DNA of 64,000 nucleotides from Pelotomaculum thermopropionicum SI (GTDB taxonomy: Bacteria; Bacillota; Desulfotomaculia; Desulfotomaculales; Pelotomaculaceae). Every line of letters begins with the position of its first letter. Positions within the stretch are counted from its first letter, which is position 1. Under the pieces are notes generated by a model that saw only the letters and a program-made list of their open reading frames with translations, was not told the DNA's origin and made no database searches. Position numbers and translations under genes: made by a program. Of the stretch, positions 33,722-42,169 are shown piece after piece. The stretch spans positions 1,054,001-1,118,000 of the forward strand of contig AP009389.1 of NCBI GenBank assembly GCA_000010565.1, written 5' to 3'.

Positions 33722-34819
33722 GTGGAAAAAACAAAGGTTGTTGTAGCTATGAGCGGCGGGGTGGACAGCTCGGTAACCGCCGCCCTTCTGCTTGAACAGG
33801 GCTTTGAGGTAATAGGCATTACCATGCAGATATGGAACCCCGGGGAGGAGGCGGAGAGCAAAGGGGAGCGTACCTGCTGTTCCCTGACCGCCATTGACGA
33901 TGCCAGACGGGTGGCGGATAAACTTGGCATTTCCCATTATGTTTTAAATTTTCGCAGTATATTTGAGGAGAAGGTAATCGACTACTTCACCTCCGAATAT
34001 CTGCGCGGGCGCACGCCCAACCCGTGCATTGCCTGCAACCGCTACGTCAAGTTTGAAGCCCTGCTGGACCGGGCCCTGTCCATAGGGGCGGAATACATAG
34101 CAACCGGCCATTACGCCCGCCTGGGGTACAGCGGGGAATACGGGCGTTATACCGTGCGCCGGCCGGTTGACCGGCGGAAAGACCAGACTTATGTTTTATA
34201 CGGGATGACCCAGCGCCAGATTGCCCGGACAATGATGCCTTTGGGCAATTATACGAAGGGCCAGGTAAGGAAAATAGCTGAAGATTTCGGCCTGCCGGTG
34301 GCCGGCAAGGCTGAAAGCCAGGAAATCTGCTTTATTTTGGATGACGACTACCGCAGGTTTTTGCGGGAAAAGGCTGCCGGCATTAAACCAGGGCCGTTTC
34401 TGAACATGAAAGGCGAGGTTATCGGCAGGCATAACGGGATACCCTTTTATACGGTGGGCCAGCGCAGGGGCCTGGGCCTGGCAGCGGGTGAACGTCTGTA
34501 CGTGGTCAAAATAGACCCGGAAAACAATGCCATAACTTTAGGTCCCGAGGAGGCCGTCTGGGGTAGAAGCCTGATAGCGGCGGATGTAAACCTTATTCTT
34601 TACGAAAGCCTGGAGGAACCGCTGGAGGTAGAGGCGCAGGTGCGTTACAACGCCAGGACTTCCCCTGCCACCCTGGTACCTCTTCCGGAAGGTCGCGTTG
34701 GTGTTCATTTCCATACACCCCAGCGCTCCATCACGCCGGGTCAGGCGGTGGTTTTCTACCGCGGGGACTACCTGATCGGCGGCGCCACCATAGAAAGCAC
34801 AGGTGATTTTTTCCGTTAA
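33722..34819 (+). CDS. mnmA: tRNA-specific 2-thiouridylase MnmA
   Basis: 365 residues. MnmA thiolates U34 of tRNA-Lys, Glu and Gln with sulfur relayed from IscS. The P-loop is MSGGVDSSVTAALLLEQG, a catalytic Cys is in NPCIACNRYVKF, and the second is in AESQEICFILDD; DQTYVLYGM and YTVGQRRGLGLA are typical. GTG 33722 (MEKTKVVVAMSGG) is preceded by AGGACAGGG. The frame extends upstream into iscU but the family begins here. The gene ends before a strong terminator. Confidence 0.97.
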   Translation: MEKTKVVVAMSGGVDSSVTAALLLEQGFEVIGITMQIWNPGEEAESKGERTCCSLTAIDDARRVADKLGISHYVLNFRSIFEEKVIDYFTSEYLRGRTPNPCIACNRYVKFEALLDRALSIGAEYIATGHYARLGYSGEYGRYTVRRPVDRRKDQTYVLYGMTQRQIARTMMPLGNYTKGQVRKIAEDFGLPVAGKAESQEICFILDDDYRRFLREKAAGIKPGPFLNMKGEVIGRHNGIPFYTVGQRRGLGLAAGERLYVVKIDPENNAITLGPEEAVWGRSLIAADVNLILYESLEEPLEVEAQVRYNARTSPATLVPLPEGRVGVHFHTPQRSITPGQAVVFYRGDYLIGGATIESTGDFFR

Positions 34820-34851
34820 AACTGTAGGTAATATTGCAAAATAGCGGACCG

Positions 34852-34878
34852 GCTCCCGTTAAATGCGGGAGCTTTTTT
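34852..34878 (+). terminator. isc-mnmA operon terminator
   Basis: GCTCCCG (34852-34858) with CGGGAGC (34866-34872), then TTTTTTC. Confidence 0.9.
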
Positions 34879-34900
34879 CATCGCATTATTTCCGGTTAAG

Positions 34901-34929
34901 TGGACATAATAGCTAATAAAAAATAATTA
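34901..34929 (+). promoter_or_regulatory. Promoter of the small zinc-ribbon gene
   Basis: TGGACA (34901-34906), 17-base spacer, TAATTA (34924-34929). It lies 43 bases before the TTG of the next small gene. Confidence 0.55.
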
Positions 34930-34971
34930 TGTAACGAGGTATTCACCGTAAATTTTTAGGAGGCGACAGTT

Positions 34972-35145
34972 TTGAGGTGCCCGGTGTGCGGCGGAAAGGC
35001 TACCGGAAAAGTAGGTATTGACCAGTATTACTGCTGGGATTGCTGTGTTGAATACCGCATCAATAAAGAAGGCGTACAGATTTACGAACTGGCAGAGGAC
35101 GGCAGTCTGGTAGCCTTTGATCCGCAAAACGAATTCTTACTTTAA
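34972..35145 (+). CDS. Small zinc-ribbon protein
   Basis: 57 residues from TTG 34972. A strong ribosome site, TAGGAGGCG, is at 34957-34965. The N-terminus MRCPVCGG and the later YYCWDCCVEY give a CxxC...CxxC zinc-ribbon of about 25 residues. The rest, INKEGVQIYELAEDGSLVAF, reads as a beta hairpin. I cannot name a family; related small proteins occur in Peptococcaceae before AI-2E permease genes. A 23-base gap separates it from the next small gene. Confidence 0.75.
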   Translation: MRCPVCGGKATGKVGIDQYYCWDCCVEYRINKEGVQIYELAEDGSLVAFDPQNEFLL

Positions 35146-35168
35146 AAGGGGCGAGGGGGTGACATCGC

Positions 35169-35357
35169 ATGCGGATAGGATTTTGGAGAGGCGTTATAAC
35201 CGGAGGCATTATCGGCGCTGTCATTAGCATGATAGCCGGCGCCCGGCACAGGCAGGAACATAGGGGAATCCTCGGATACGGTTCCAGACGGGTCAGGTCC
35301 AGGGCGCACAGGGTAATCCGGGGGGTGACCAAGACGGTTAACGACCTTTTAAAGTAA
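35169..35357 (+). CDS. Small YtxH-like membrane protein
   Basis: 62 residues: a Gly-rich membrane helix (GVITGGIIGAVISMIAGA, about 9-26) followed by a very basic tail with many Arg and His. The layout resembles YtxH or related small membrane proteins, but identity is not certain. ATG 35169 is preceded by GCGAGGGGGTGA. It follows the zinc-ribbon gene closely and is followed by a terminator-like hairpin, then the permease. Confidence 0.65.
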   Translation: MRIGFWRGVITGGIIGAVISMIAGARHRQEHRGILGYGSRRVRSRAHRVIRGVTKTVNDLLK

Positions 35358-35397
35358 TCGTTAAAGGACCGCAAAATTTTTACCTGCAACTATTTTC

Positions 35398-35427
35398 AAA
35401 GTGGGGGAGGGAAGCCCTCACTTTTTC
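35398..35427 (+). terminator. Terminator between the small gene and the AI-2E permease
   Basis: AAAGTGGGGGA pairs with GCCCTCACTTT (one mismatch), then TTCC. It sits directly before the permease start, so it may attenuate as well as terminate. Confidence 0.5.
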
Positions 35428-35428
35428 C

Positions 35429-36478
35429 TTGGTGGTGAACTTTTTGCACTGGTGGAGAAGAAGGCGGAGTATTCTCTTTTTTGCGGTCATGGCCGTAATG
35501 GCGGCGGGTCTTTTTTACTTTATGCGGGGGCTGGTTTTTTCTTTCGTACTGGCGGCCTTCATAACCTATCTGCTTAATCCCCTGGTAAATGCCATTGAAA
35601 AAAGGGGCGCGCCCAGGACTTCCGCAATTCTGATGGCCTACCTGGCGTTGTTTATTTTTGTGGCTGGCGTGTTCATGTACGGGATGCCCCGCATTATCGA
35701 ACAGCTTAACGTGCTGGCGGAAACGCTGCCCGTCTATACAGGGAGGGCCAGGGAGATTATTGACTCCATCCAGGCCCGTTATACCGGCCTGGGCATTCCG
35801 GACGGGGTCAGGCAGATCATTGACGAATGGGTTTCAAGCCTCGAAGGCGGCATTATGCACCTGCTCAAAGAGGCGGTGGCCGCCCTGATCGGGATGGCGG
35901 GATACATTTTTAAAATTCTCCTGGCCCCCGTGCTGGCCTTTTATTTTTTAAAAGATTTTGACCTGATAAAAAGAAAAATTACCATGTTTATACCGGAAAG
36001 CTACAGGGAAGAAGTTTTTGAGCTGTTCAGGGAAATAGACAAAGTTCTGGGCAGCTTTATAAAGGGCTACATCCTGGTGGCAGCCATGGTAGGAGGCCTT
36101 TCTGCAATTGCCATGGCCGTGTTGGGGGTTGAATTTGCCTTGATGCTGGGTCTTTTTGCCGGCCTGACCGAGTTAATCCCCTATTTCGGCCCGGTGATCG
36201 GGGCCGTGCCCGCCGTAGGGCTGGCCGCCCTGAAATCGAAGTGGCTAGCGGTTAAGGTGGCAATTGCCTTTTTCGTCATTCACCAGCTTGAAGGAAACAT
36301 AATTTCCCCCAAAATACTGGGGAACAAGGTCGGCCTGCACCCGCTTGTTATTATCTTCAGCCTGCTGGCGGGGGAAAAGCTGTACGGCCTGACCGGAATG
36401 CTGCTGGCCGTCCCGGCGGCAGCCGTTTTCCGGGTGGTTTTAAACTATGCTTGCCGGAAAATCGTTTTCCGGCCTTAA
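35429..36478 (+). CDS. AI-2E family transporter (PerM/YtvI type)
   Basis: 349 residues with about eight membrane helices. Markers are FVLAAFITYLLNPLVNAIEK at the N-terminal third, an amphipathic region (YTGRAREIIDSI), PVLAFYFLKDFDLIK, GSFIKGYILVAAMVG and the C-terminal GNIISPKILGNKVGLHPLVI block. The family is named for putative autoinducer-2 export, but most members are of unknown substrate; some export ions. In-frame TTG 35429, GTG 35432 and GTG 35435 are alternative starts with no good ribosome site. Confidence 0.92.
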   Translation: MVVNFLHWWRRRRSILFFAVMAVMAAGLFYFMRGLVFSFVLAAFITYLLNPLVNAIEKRGAPRTSAILMAYLALFIFVAGVFMYGMPRIIEQLNVLAETLPVYTGRAREIIDSIQARYTGLGIPDGVRQIIDEWVSSLEGGIMHLLKEAVAALIGMAGYIFKILLAPVLAFYFLKDFDLIKRKITMFIPESYREEVFELFREIDKVLGSFIKGYILVAAMVGGLSAIAMAVLGVEFALMLGLFAGLTELIPYFGPVIGAVPAVGLAALKSKWLAVKVAIAFFVIHQLEGNIISPKILGNKVGLHPLVIIFSLLAGEKLYGLTGMLLAVPAAAVFRVVLNYACRKIVFRP

Positions 36479-36498
36479 TACACTAAAATCCGTCATTC

Positions 36499-36528
36499 TT
36501 GACACCGCACAGGTATATTTTGTATAAT
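36499..36528 (+). promoter_or_regulatory. alaS promoter
   Basis: TTGACA (36499-36504), 18-base spacer, TATAAT (36523-36528): a near-consensus sigma-A promoter with a leader of about 100 bases before alaS. Confidence 0.85.
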
Positions 36529-36556
36529 TAAGGCGCAAAAGGCAGGGAAAAAAGAC

Positions 36557-36604
36557 CCCTTTCCTTCCCTTAAAGGCATTTTTTTGGGGGAAAGGGCTTT
36601 TTTT
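36557..36604 (+). terminator. Terminator-like hairpin in the alaS leader
   Basis: CCCTTTCC (36557-36564) with GGAAAGGG (36589-36596) followed by seven T, placed between the promoter and the alaS ribosome site. This suggests regulated read-through. No T-box sequence is visible, so a different mechanism is implied. Confidence 0.6.
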
Positions 36605-36636
36605 AGTTGCTTCTTTTTTGGGAGGTATTCATTTGG

Positions 36637-39269
36637 ATGACCGGCAATGAAATCAGGGAGAGTTATTTAAAGTTTTTTGAAAAAAAAGGGCACAAAATTT
36701 TACCCAGCGCTTCCCTAATCCCTTTAAACGACCCCAGCATCCTGTGGACGGCAGCCGGTATGGTACCATTCAAGCCGTTTTTTACCGGCGCAGCCAAGCC
36801 GGAATATACCAGGGTGACAACCTGCCAGAAGTGCATCCGTACCCCGGATATTGAGTCGGTCGGGAAGACCGCCCGGCATCACACCTTTTTTGAAATGCTT
36901 GGAAATTTTTCTTTCGGTGACTACTTTAAAGAAAGCGCAATTCCCTGGGCCTGGGAATTTGTCACCGAGCACCTGCGCCTGCCGGCAGACAAGCTGTGGA
37001 TTTCGATCTTTCTGGATGACGACGAGGCCTTCGAAATTTGGAACAAAACGGTAGGCGTGCCGGCCGGGCGCATCGTCAGGATGGGCAAGGATACCAACTT
37101 TTGGGAGATAGGTGTCGGTCCGTGCGGTCCATGCTCGGAAATTTACGTCGATTTGGGCGCAGAAAGGGGCTGCGGTTCACCGGAGTGCAAGGTGGGCTGT
37201 GACTGTGACCGTTTCCTGGAAATATGGAACCTGGTCTTCATTCAATTTTTCAAGGATGAAGAGGGCAACTATACACCGCTTACCAGCAAGGGAATTGATA
37301 CCGGCTTTGGCCTGGAAAGGGTGGCGTCGGTTATGCAAGGCGTACCTACAAATTTCGACACCGACCTTTTTAGAGAAATAATGGATTTCACCGCCGGTCT
37401 TTTCGGACTCAAATACGGCGTTGACGGCAGGGTGGATGTAGCCTTGAAGGTCATTGCCGACCACTGCAGGGCAATAACCTTTGCAGTTGCCGACGGGGCC
37501 CTCCCTTCAAACGAGGGCAGGGGTTACGTAATCAGGCGCCTGTTGAGGCGGGCGGTCCGCTTCGGCAGGCTGCTGGGCATAGAGGATCCCTTCTTGCATG
37601 AAGTATCCGGAGCCGTTGTCCGCCAGATGGGCAGAGTTTATCCGGAACTGGTTACCCAGCGGGAGCACGTTTTCAGAGTGATTCGCAGAGAGGAGGAGCG
37701 CTTTGGCGAGACTCTGGCCCAGGGCACCGAGATGCTTAACCGGCTAATTGCCGAGGCCAGGCAGGCGGGAAGTGCGGTTGTTTCCGGCGAGGATGCCTTC
37801 AGGCTGTACGATACTTACGGCTTTCCCCTGGAACTGACCCAGGAGATGGCCGGAGAGCAGGGCCTGACGGTCGATACGGACGGTTTCGGCAGGGCGATGG
37901 AGGAGCAGCGGCAGCGGGCCAGAAGCGCCAGGCAGGAGACGGATTACATTTCCGGACGCGATGCCATGTTTAAGAAGATGCGCGAAGAAGTGGGAGAAAC
38001 CGTTTTTGTGGGCTATGATGCTCTGGAAGCCACAGGCCGCGTATTAAGAATTGTGCAGGGCGGAAAAAGACTGGAGTCGGCACAGGCCGGGGAAGAAGTG
38101 GAATTTATTCTCGATGTTACCCCGTTTTATGCCGAATCGGGCGGCCAGGTAAGCGACCGCGGGAAAGTTACGGCGGCTGACCTTGAAGTGGAGATACATG
38201 AAGTGACGAAGCCGGTGGAAATCTTTTCGTCCACAGGGGAAAGGTTGTAGCCGGCATTCTCAAGGAGCACGACACGGTGACGGCCAGGGTGGACCCGGCA
38301 AGAAGGGCGGCGACCTGCCGCAACCATTCCGCCACCCACCTTCTGCATAAGGCTTTGAAAGAAGTGCTGGGCGGCCATGTAAATCAGGCCGGTTCGCTGG
38401 TGGAGCCGGAGCGGCTGCGCTTTGACTTTACCCATTATGCTGCGGCTACCCCCGAGGAACTGCAAAAGGTAGAGGAACTGGTGAACAGGATGGTGCTTTC
38501 CGCCCTGCCGGTGGAGGCGTTTGAAACTTCCCTTGCCGAGGCGCGGAAGATGGGAGCGGCGGCCCTTTTCGGGGAAAAGTACGGGGAACGGGTCAGGGTT
38601 GTAAAAATGGGCGACTTCAGCCTGGAACTGTGCGGCGGGACCCACCTGCGGAACACCGCGGAAGTCGGCCTGTTCAAGCTGCTGGGTGAAAGCAGCGTGG
38701 GCGCCGGACTCAGGCGGATAGAGGCGGTCACCGGGGAAGGGGCGCTTAGCTACGTCAAGGCCAAAGAGGAACAACTGGCCGAAATAGCCAGGCTGGTCAA
38801 GGCCGCGCCACACGAGGCGGTTCGCCGGGTGGAGGGCCTGCTGCAGACTGTCAGGGACCTGGAAGCAGAAAACGAGGCGCTGCAGGCCAGGCTTGCCAGG
38901 TATCAGGTGCAGGACTTAATGGACCGGCTCAGGGAGGTTAAGGGCGTAAAAGTGCTGGCCGGCCAGGCTGCCGCCCCCGATATGGACAGCCTAAGGGGCA
39001 TGGTGGACCTTCTGCGGGACCGGGTCGGATCCGGCGTAATAGTCCTGGGCAGCGCCGGGGAAAACAGGGTAAACCTGGTGGCGGCCGTAACAAAAGATCT
39101 GGTGGAGAAAGGCCTTCATGCCGGTAAGCTGGTCAAAGAACTGGCCCCCGTGGTCGGCGGCGGAGGCGGCGGGCGGCCCGAGATGGCCCAGGCCGGAGGC
39201 AAAGACCCCTCCCGTCTAAAAGAAGCTCTGGAAAAAACCTATAAGGCTGTAGAAAGCCAGTTAAAATAA
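36637..39269 (+). CDS. alaS: Alanyl-tRNA synthetase (frameshifted as given)
   Basis: Two frames together encode a full AlaRS of about 878 residues. The first runs from ATG 36637 (GGGAGGT upstream) to a stop at 38250, and holds the catalytic core: FFEKKGHKILPSASLIP, ARHHTFFEMLGNFSFGDYF, the GPCGPCSEIYVDLG motif and GFGLERV. The second holds the editing domain with NHSATHLLHKAL and CGGTHLRNT, and the C-terminal coiled coil and DHHA1-like part (GGGGGGRPEMAQAGG). The switch point is about 38224-38231, where TTTTCGTCC is one base short; read on, VHRGKVVAGILKEHDTV continues the family. The enzyme is essential, so a lost base in the sequence is most likely. Confidence 0.9.
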
Positions 39270-39362
39270 ATATTTTTGTTTCAGAAGCGCTTTATTCTGC
39301 GGTTTTTAGGATAAACCCTGTTCAGTTGCAATTGCCGGCGATGTACCGGTTTATTAAGATTT

Positions 39363-39400
39363 AACCCGGCCTGGCGGTGCGTCAGCCGGGTTTGCTTTTT
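39363..39400 (+). terminator. alaS terminator
   Basis: AACCCGGC (39363-39370) with GCCGGGTT (39385-39392), then TGCTTTTTAT. It lies between alaS and the convergent GNAT gene. Confidence 0.85.
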
Positions 39401-39449
39401 ATAGCGGACATATTATACAATTTAAGGAAATAATATTACTATGAAAATG

Positions 39450-39926
39450 TTACGGGCCAAAGACATCAATGTCAATGATCATGGCTACCTCTTCGCAATT
39501 GGGGAACTTCGGGCAATTAACGCATTCCTTCCAGACTTTTTGCGGCAGCGACTCCTTCGGCACCACCCTGAAGCCGCATTTTTCGAAGAACTCCTGCTGG
39601 TAGGTCAGCGCAAACACCCGGGGTAGGGCCAGTTCCCGCGCTTCTTCAATAAACATTTTAACCAGGCCGCTGCCTATGCCCTGCCTGGCATATGCCGGGT
39701 CAACGGCCAGCGCCCTGATTTCGGCTAGGTCCTCCCAGATAATGTGCAGTGAGCCTGCCCCTACCACCCGGCCCCGGTCCTCGGCGATGGTGAATTCACG
39801 GAGACCTTCATAGAGCATGGTGCGCGGCCTTGCCAGCATTAGCCCTCTGTCGGCATAATAGGTGATCAGCGCGTGGATGGGCTCCACATCGGTAATTCTT
39901 GCTTTGCGGAATTTCATAGGGGGCAT
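39450..39926 (-). CDS. GNAT N-acetyltransferase (ArgA-like short form)
   Basis: 158 residues. The acetyl-CoA site is DPAYARQGIGSGLVKMFIEEA; YQQEFFEKCGFRVVPKESLPQKVWKECVNCPKFPNCEE (in parts) resembles the short N-acetylglutamate synthases of Clostridia and related GNATs. The KFRKARITDVEPIHALI start is typical. ATG 39926 has GAAAGGTG upstream; the frame continues to 39986 but into the promoter region. It is the only minus-strand gene in this region, and a role in arginine synthesis is possible but unproven. Confidence 0.85.
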   Translation of the reverse strand: MPPMKFRKARITDVEPIHALITYYADRGLMLARPRTMLYEGLREFTIAEDRGRVVGAGSLHIIWEDLAEIRALAVDPAYARQGIGSGLVKMFIEEARELALPRVFALTYQQEFFEKCGFRVVPKESLPQKVWKECVNCPKFPNCEEVAMIIDIDVFGP

Positions 39927-39953
39927 TTCACCTTTCTTTAAAAACTGATAACT

Positions 39954-39982
39954 ATTATATATTACTTGGGCAGACCGCTCAA
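39954..39982 (-). promoter_or_regulatory. Promoter of the GNAT gene
   Basis: On the minus strand: TTGAGC (39982-39977), 17-base spacer, TATAAT (39959-39954), 28 bases upstream of the ATG. Confidence 0.75.
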
Positions 39983-40069
39983 TCACTTTTTCAAAAAGGG
40001 TTATTTTAGCACAAGAGGAAAATAGGCATTGCTGGAGAATATAAGCATTAATTGAAAGGAGGGCTGAAG

Positions 40070-40330
40070 ATGTCTTGGGATGTTTCAGAAAAAACGATGA
40101 TGTTCAAAGTGCAGGCTGAAGACGTCAACCAGGCCCGGGATATTTTGCTCCAGGTTTACGCCGCCTTAAAGGAAAAGGGCTACAATCCGATCAACCAGCT
40201 TGTGGGGTATCTTTTGTCCGGGGATCCGGCTTATATAACCAGCCACGGCAATGCCCGCAGCCTCATCAGGCGCCTGGAGAGGGACGAGTTGCTGGAGGAA
40301 CTGGTTAAAAACTATCTCGGCCGGGAATAA
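40070..40330 (+). CDS. IreB family protein (UPF0297)
   Basis: 86 residues. It matches the IreB/YrzL family: [19 protein letters not shown], then [54 protein letters not shown] (in parts), the conserved core. In Enterococcus IreB is phosphorylated by the IreK kinase and affects cephalosporin resistance; only one N-terminal Thr is seen here. ATG 40070 follows GAAAGGAGGG. It is followed by an aldo-keto reductase, then ruvX and yrzB; the usual alaS-ireB-ruvX-yrzB block is thus interrupted by the GNAT and reductase genes. Confidence 0.92.
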   Translation: MSWDVSEKTMMFKVQAEDVNQARDILLQVYAALKEKGYNPINQLVGYLLSGDPAYITSHGNARSLIRRLERDELLEELVKNYLGRE

Positions 40331-40355
40331 ACAGCTTGCGGAGGTTGAAAATTAA

Positions 40356-41303
40356 TTGCAGTACAGGGTTCTTGGAAGAACCGGCATGAGGGTATCCCGG
40401 CTTTGTTTCGGTGCACTGACCATCGGTCCGCTTCAGGCCAACCTGCCTGTAAGAGAAGGGGCGGGGGTTATCCGCAGGGCTCTGGAAGCAGGAGTGAATT
40501 TTATTGACACCGCCGATCTTTACGGAACCTATCCCCACATTCGCGAGGCTATCAGAGGATTCGGCCGGGACGTTATAATTGCGTCAAAATGCTACGCTTA
40601 CACCTATCAGGGAATGCGCGAAAAAGTGGAAAGAGCGCTTAAGGAACTGGATAGGGATTATATAGATATCTTTTTGCTTCACGAGCAGGAGTCAATTTTA
40701 ACGATTAAAGGCCACTGGGAAGCGGTGGAGTATCTTCTGGAGGCCAGAAAAAAAGGAACGGTGCGCGCCATAGGCATTTCCACCCATCACGTAAAAGGCG
40801 TTCTGGATGCAGCCGGGGTGGCGGAACTGGACGTGATCCACCCGCTGATCAATATAGCCGGGATCGGGATCAGGGACGGAGATGCAACGGATATGCTGAA
40901 GGCCGTCGAGACTGCCGCCGGCGCGGGCAAAGGGCTGTATGCCATGAAGGCCCTGGGCGGTGGGAATTTGCTTAACCGGACGGAGGAGGCCTTTGAATTC
41001 ATCATGTCCGTTCCGGGCCTGGCCTCGGTTGCGGTGGGCATGAGCACGGCCGAAGAAGTGGAATACAACACCAGGCTTTTCAGCGGCCAACCGGTTTCAG
41101 AAAGCTTGAAGGTAAAAGTTCGGCGCCGTCCCAGGCGCCTTCATATTGAAGAATGGTGCCGCGGCTGCGGCCGGTGCGCGGAGAGGTGCCGGTCCGGCGC
41201 CCTGTCCGTCAGGAACGGCAGGGCAACGGTGGACAGAAGGCTTTGTACCTTATGCTGTTATTGCGGTGCCGCCTGCCCGGATTTTTGTATAAAGGTGATC
41301 TGA
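40356..41303 (+). CDS. Aldo/keto reductase with C-terminal ferredoxin domain
   Basis: 315 residues. The AKR barrel shows RTGMRVSRLCFGALTIG, NFIDTADLYGTYPHIREAI (catalytic Asp/Tyr), ASKCYAY (Lys), DIFLLHEQ, and a C-terminal VAVGMSTAEEVEYN. The last 50 residues have two 4Fe-4S motifs: CRGCGRCAERC and CTLCCYCGAACPDFC, the latter with an added Cys. This pairing is common in anaerobes and suggests that electrons pass via Fe-S rather than only NADPH. Substrate unknown. TTG start with GGAGG upstream. It ends 5 bases before ruvX. Confidence 0.92.
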   Translation: MQYRVLGRTGMRVSRLCFGALTIGPLQANLPVREGAGVIRRALEAGVNFIDTADLYGTYPHIREAIRGFGRDVIIASKCYAYTYQGMREKVERALKELDRDYIDIFLLHEQESILTIKGHWEAVEYLLEARKKGTVRAIGISTHHVKGVLDAAGVAELDVIHPLINIAGIGIRDGDATDMLKAVETAAGAGKGLYAMKALGGGNLLNRTEEAFEFIMSVPGLASVAVGMSTAEEVEYNTRLFSGQPVSESLKVKVRRRPRRLHIEEWCRGCGRCAERCRSGALSVRNGRATVDRRLCTLCCYCGAACPDFCIKVI

Positions 41304-41308
41304 GCGCA

Positions 41309-41773
41309 ATGCGCATAATGGGTCTTGATTTAGGGGATAAAAAAATAGGAGTGGCGCTCAGCGACCCGATGGGGTGGACCGCCCAGGGGCTAGACGTTAT
41401 TGCCGTTAAAGGCCCTCCCGAGGCATCTGTTGAAAGAATTAGCGAGCTTGTGCGGCAGTACGGCGTTGGGAAGATCGTCGTCGGCCTGCCCAGGAACATG
41501 AACGGCAGCTTTGGCCCCCGGGCAGAAAGGGCCAGGGCTTTTGCCGGGTGCCTGGCCGGGGCCCTTAACCTGCCGGTGGAGCTGTGGGACGAGAGGATGA
41601 CCACCCTGGAGGCAGAAAAGCTCCTGATTGAGGCCGATTTAAGCAGGGCCAGGCGGCGGCAGGTGATCGACAAGATGGCTGCCGTTTTAATCCTGCAGAG
41701 TTTTCTTGACTCCCAGGGCCGTCCAAGAAGGGAGGCCGGCGGTAAAAATCCAGGCGGTCCGGAGGAGCCCTGA
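41309..41773 (+). CDS. ruvX: Putative Holliday junction resolvase RuvX (YqgF)
   Basis: 154 residues with the RNase H-like fold. It begins MRIMGLDLGDKKIGVALSD (catalytic Asp), and has VGLPRNMNGSFGPRAERARAF and the DERMTTLEAEKLLIEADLSR motif and later VIDKMAAVLILQSFLD. YqgF processes the 16S rRNA 5' end in some bacteria. ATG 41309, AAAGGTGATC upstream. The frame extends upstream into the reductase gene, but the family starts here. It is followed by yrzB. Confidence 0.95.
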   Translation: MRIMGLDLGDKKIGVALSDPMGWTAQGLDVIAVKGPPEASVERISELVRQYGVGKIVVGLPRNMNGSFGPRAERARAFAGCLAGALNLPVELWDERMTTLEAEKLLIEADLSRARRRQVIDKMAAVLILQSFLDSQGRPRREAGGKNPGGPEEP

Positions 41774-41779
41774 TTTTTC

Positions 41780-41808
41780 TTGACAGGTGGTTATTTTTGA
41801 TATACAAT
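41780..41808 (+). promoter_or_regulatory. yrzB promoter
   Basis: TTGACA (41780-41785), 17-base spacer, TACAAT (41803-41808). It lies just after ruvX, so yrzB can be expressed alone. Confidence 0.75.
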
Positions 41809-41835
41809 TGGGAATAAACTTTAATAGAGGTGAAT

Positions 41836-42102
41836 ATGGTGACCGAAACAGAAGAGGTAATCACCCTGGTGGATGAAGAGGGAGTGGAGCACGATTTTAC
41901 CGTTATCGACATCATCGAGGTAGACGGTTCGGAATACGCCATCCTGCTTCCAATGGAAGATGAATGCGAGGAAGCGATAATCCTGAAGCTGACTCACGAT
42001 GAAAACGGTAACGAACTGCTGGTTGATATAGAAGACGACGAGGAATGGGAAAAGGTGGCTGATGCCTGGGAAGAAATGCTGGCCGAGGAGGAAGCTGATT
42101 AA
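41836..42102 (+). CDS. yrzB: DUF1292 protein YrzB
   Basis: About 88 residues, very acidic. The DUF1292 core is ITLVDEEGVEHDFTVIDIIE and EYAILLPMEDECEEAIILKL, with a Glu-rich end. Function is unknown; it accompanies ireB and ruvX in Firmicutes. AGAGG at 41826-41830 supports ATG 41836 or GTG 41839. A terminator follows. Confidence 0.9.
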   Translation: MVTETEEVITLVDEEGVEHDFTVIDIIEVDGSEYAILLPMEDECEEAIILKLTHDENGNELLVDIEDDEEWEKVADAWEEMLAEEEAD

Positions 42103-42116
42103 GGTTTTAAAAGCAG

Positions 42117-42156
42117 AGCTGGTTGCGGGGTTTACCCCCACAGTCGGCTTTTTTTG
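42117..42156 (+). terminator. yrzB terminator
   Basis: AGCTGGTTGCGGGG pairs imperfectly with CCCCCACAGTCGGCT, then seven T (end near 42155). It separates yrzB from vanW. Confidence 0.75.
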
Positions 42157-42169
42157 TGTAAGGTGAGGG

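Noticed and set aside
38224-38232. Programmed frameshift in alaS
   Set aside because: No good slippery heptamer or downstream stimulatory structure is seen; a missing base is simpler.
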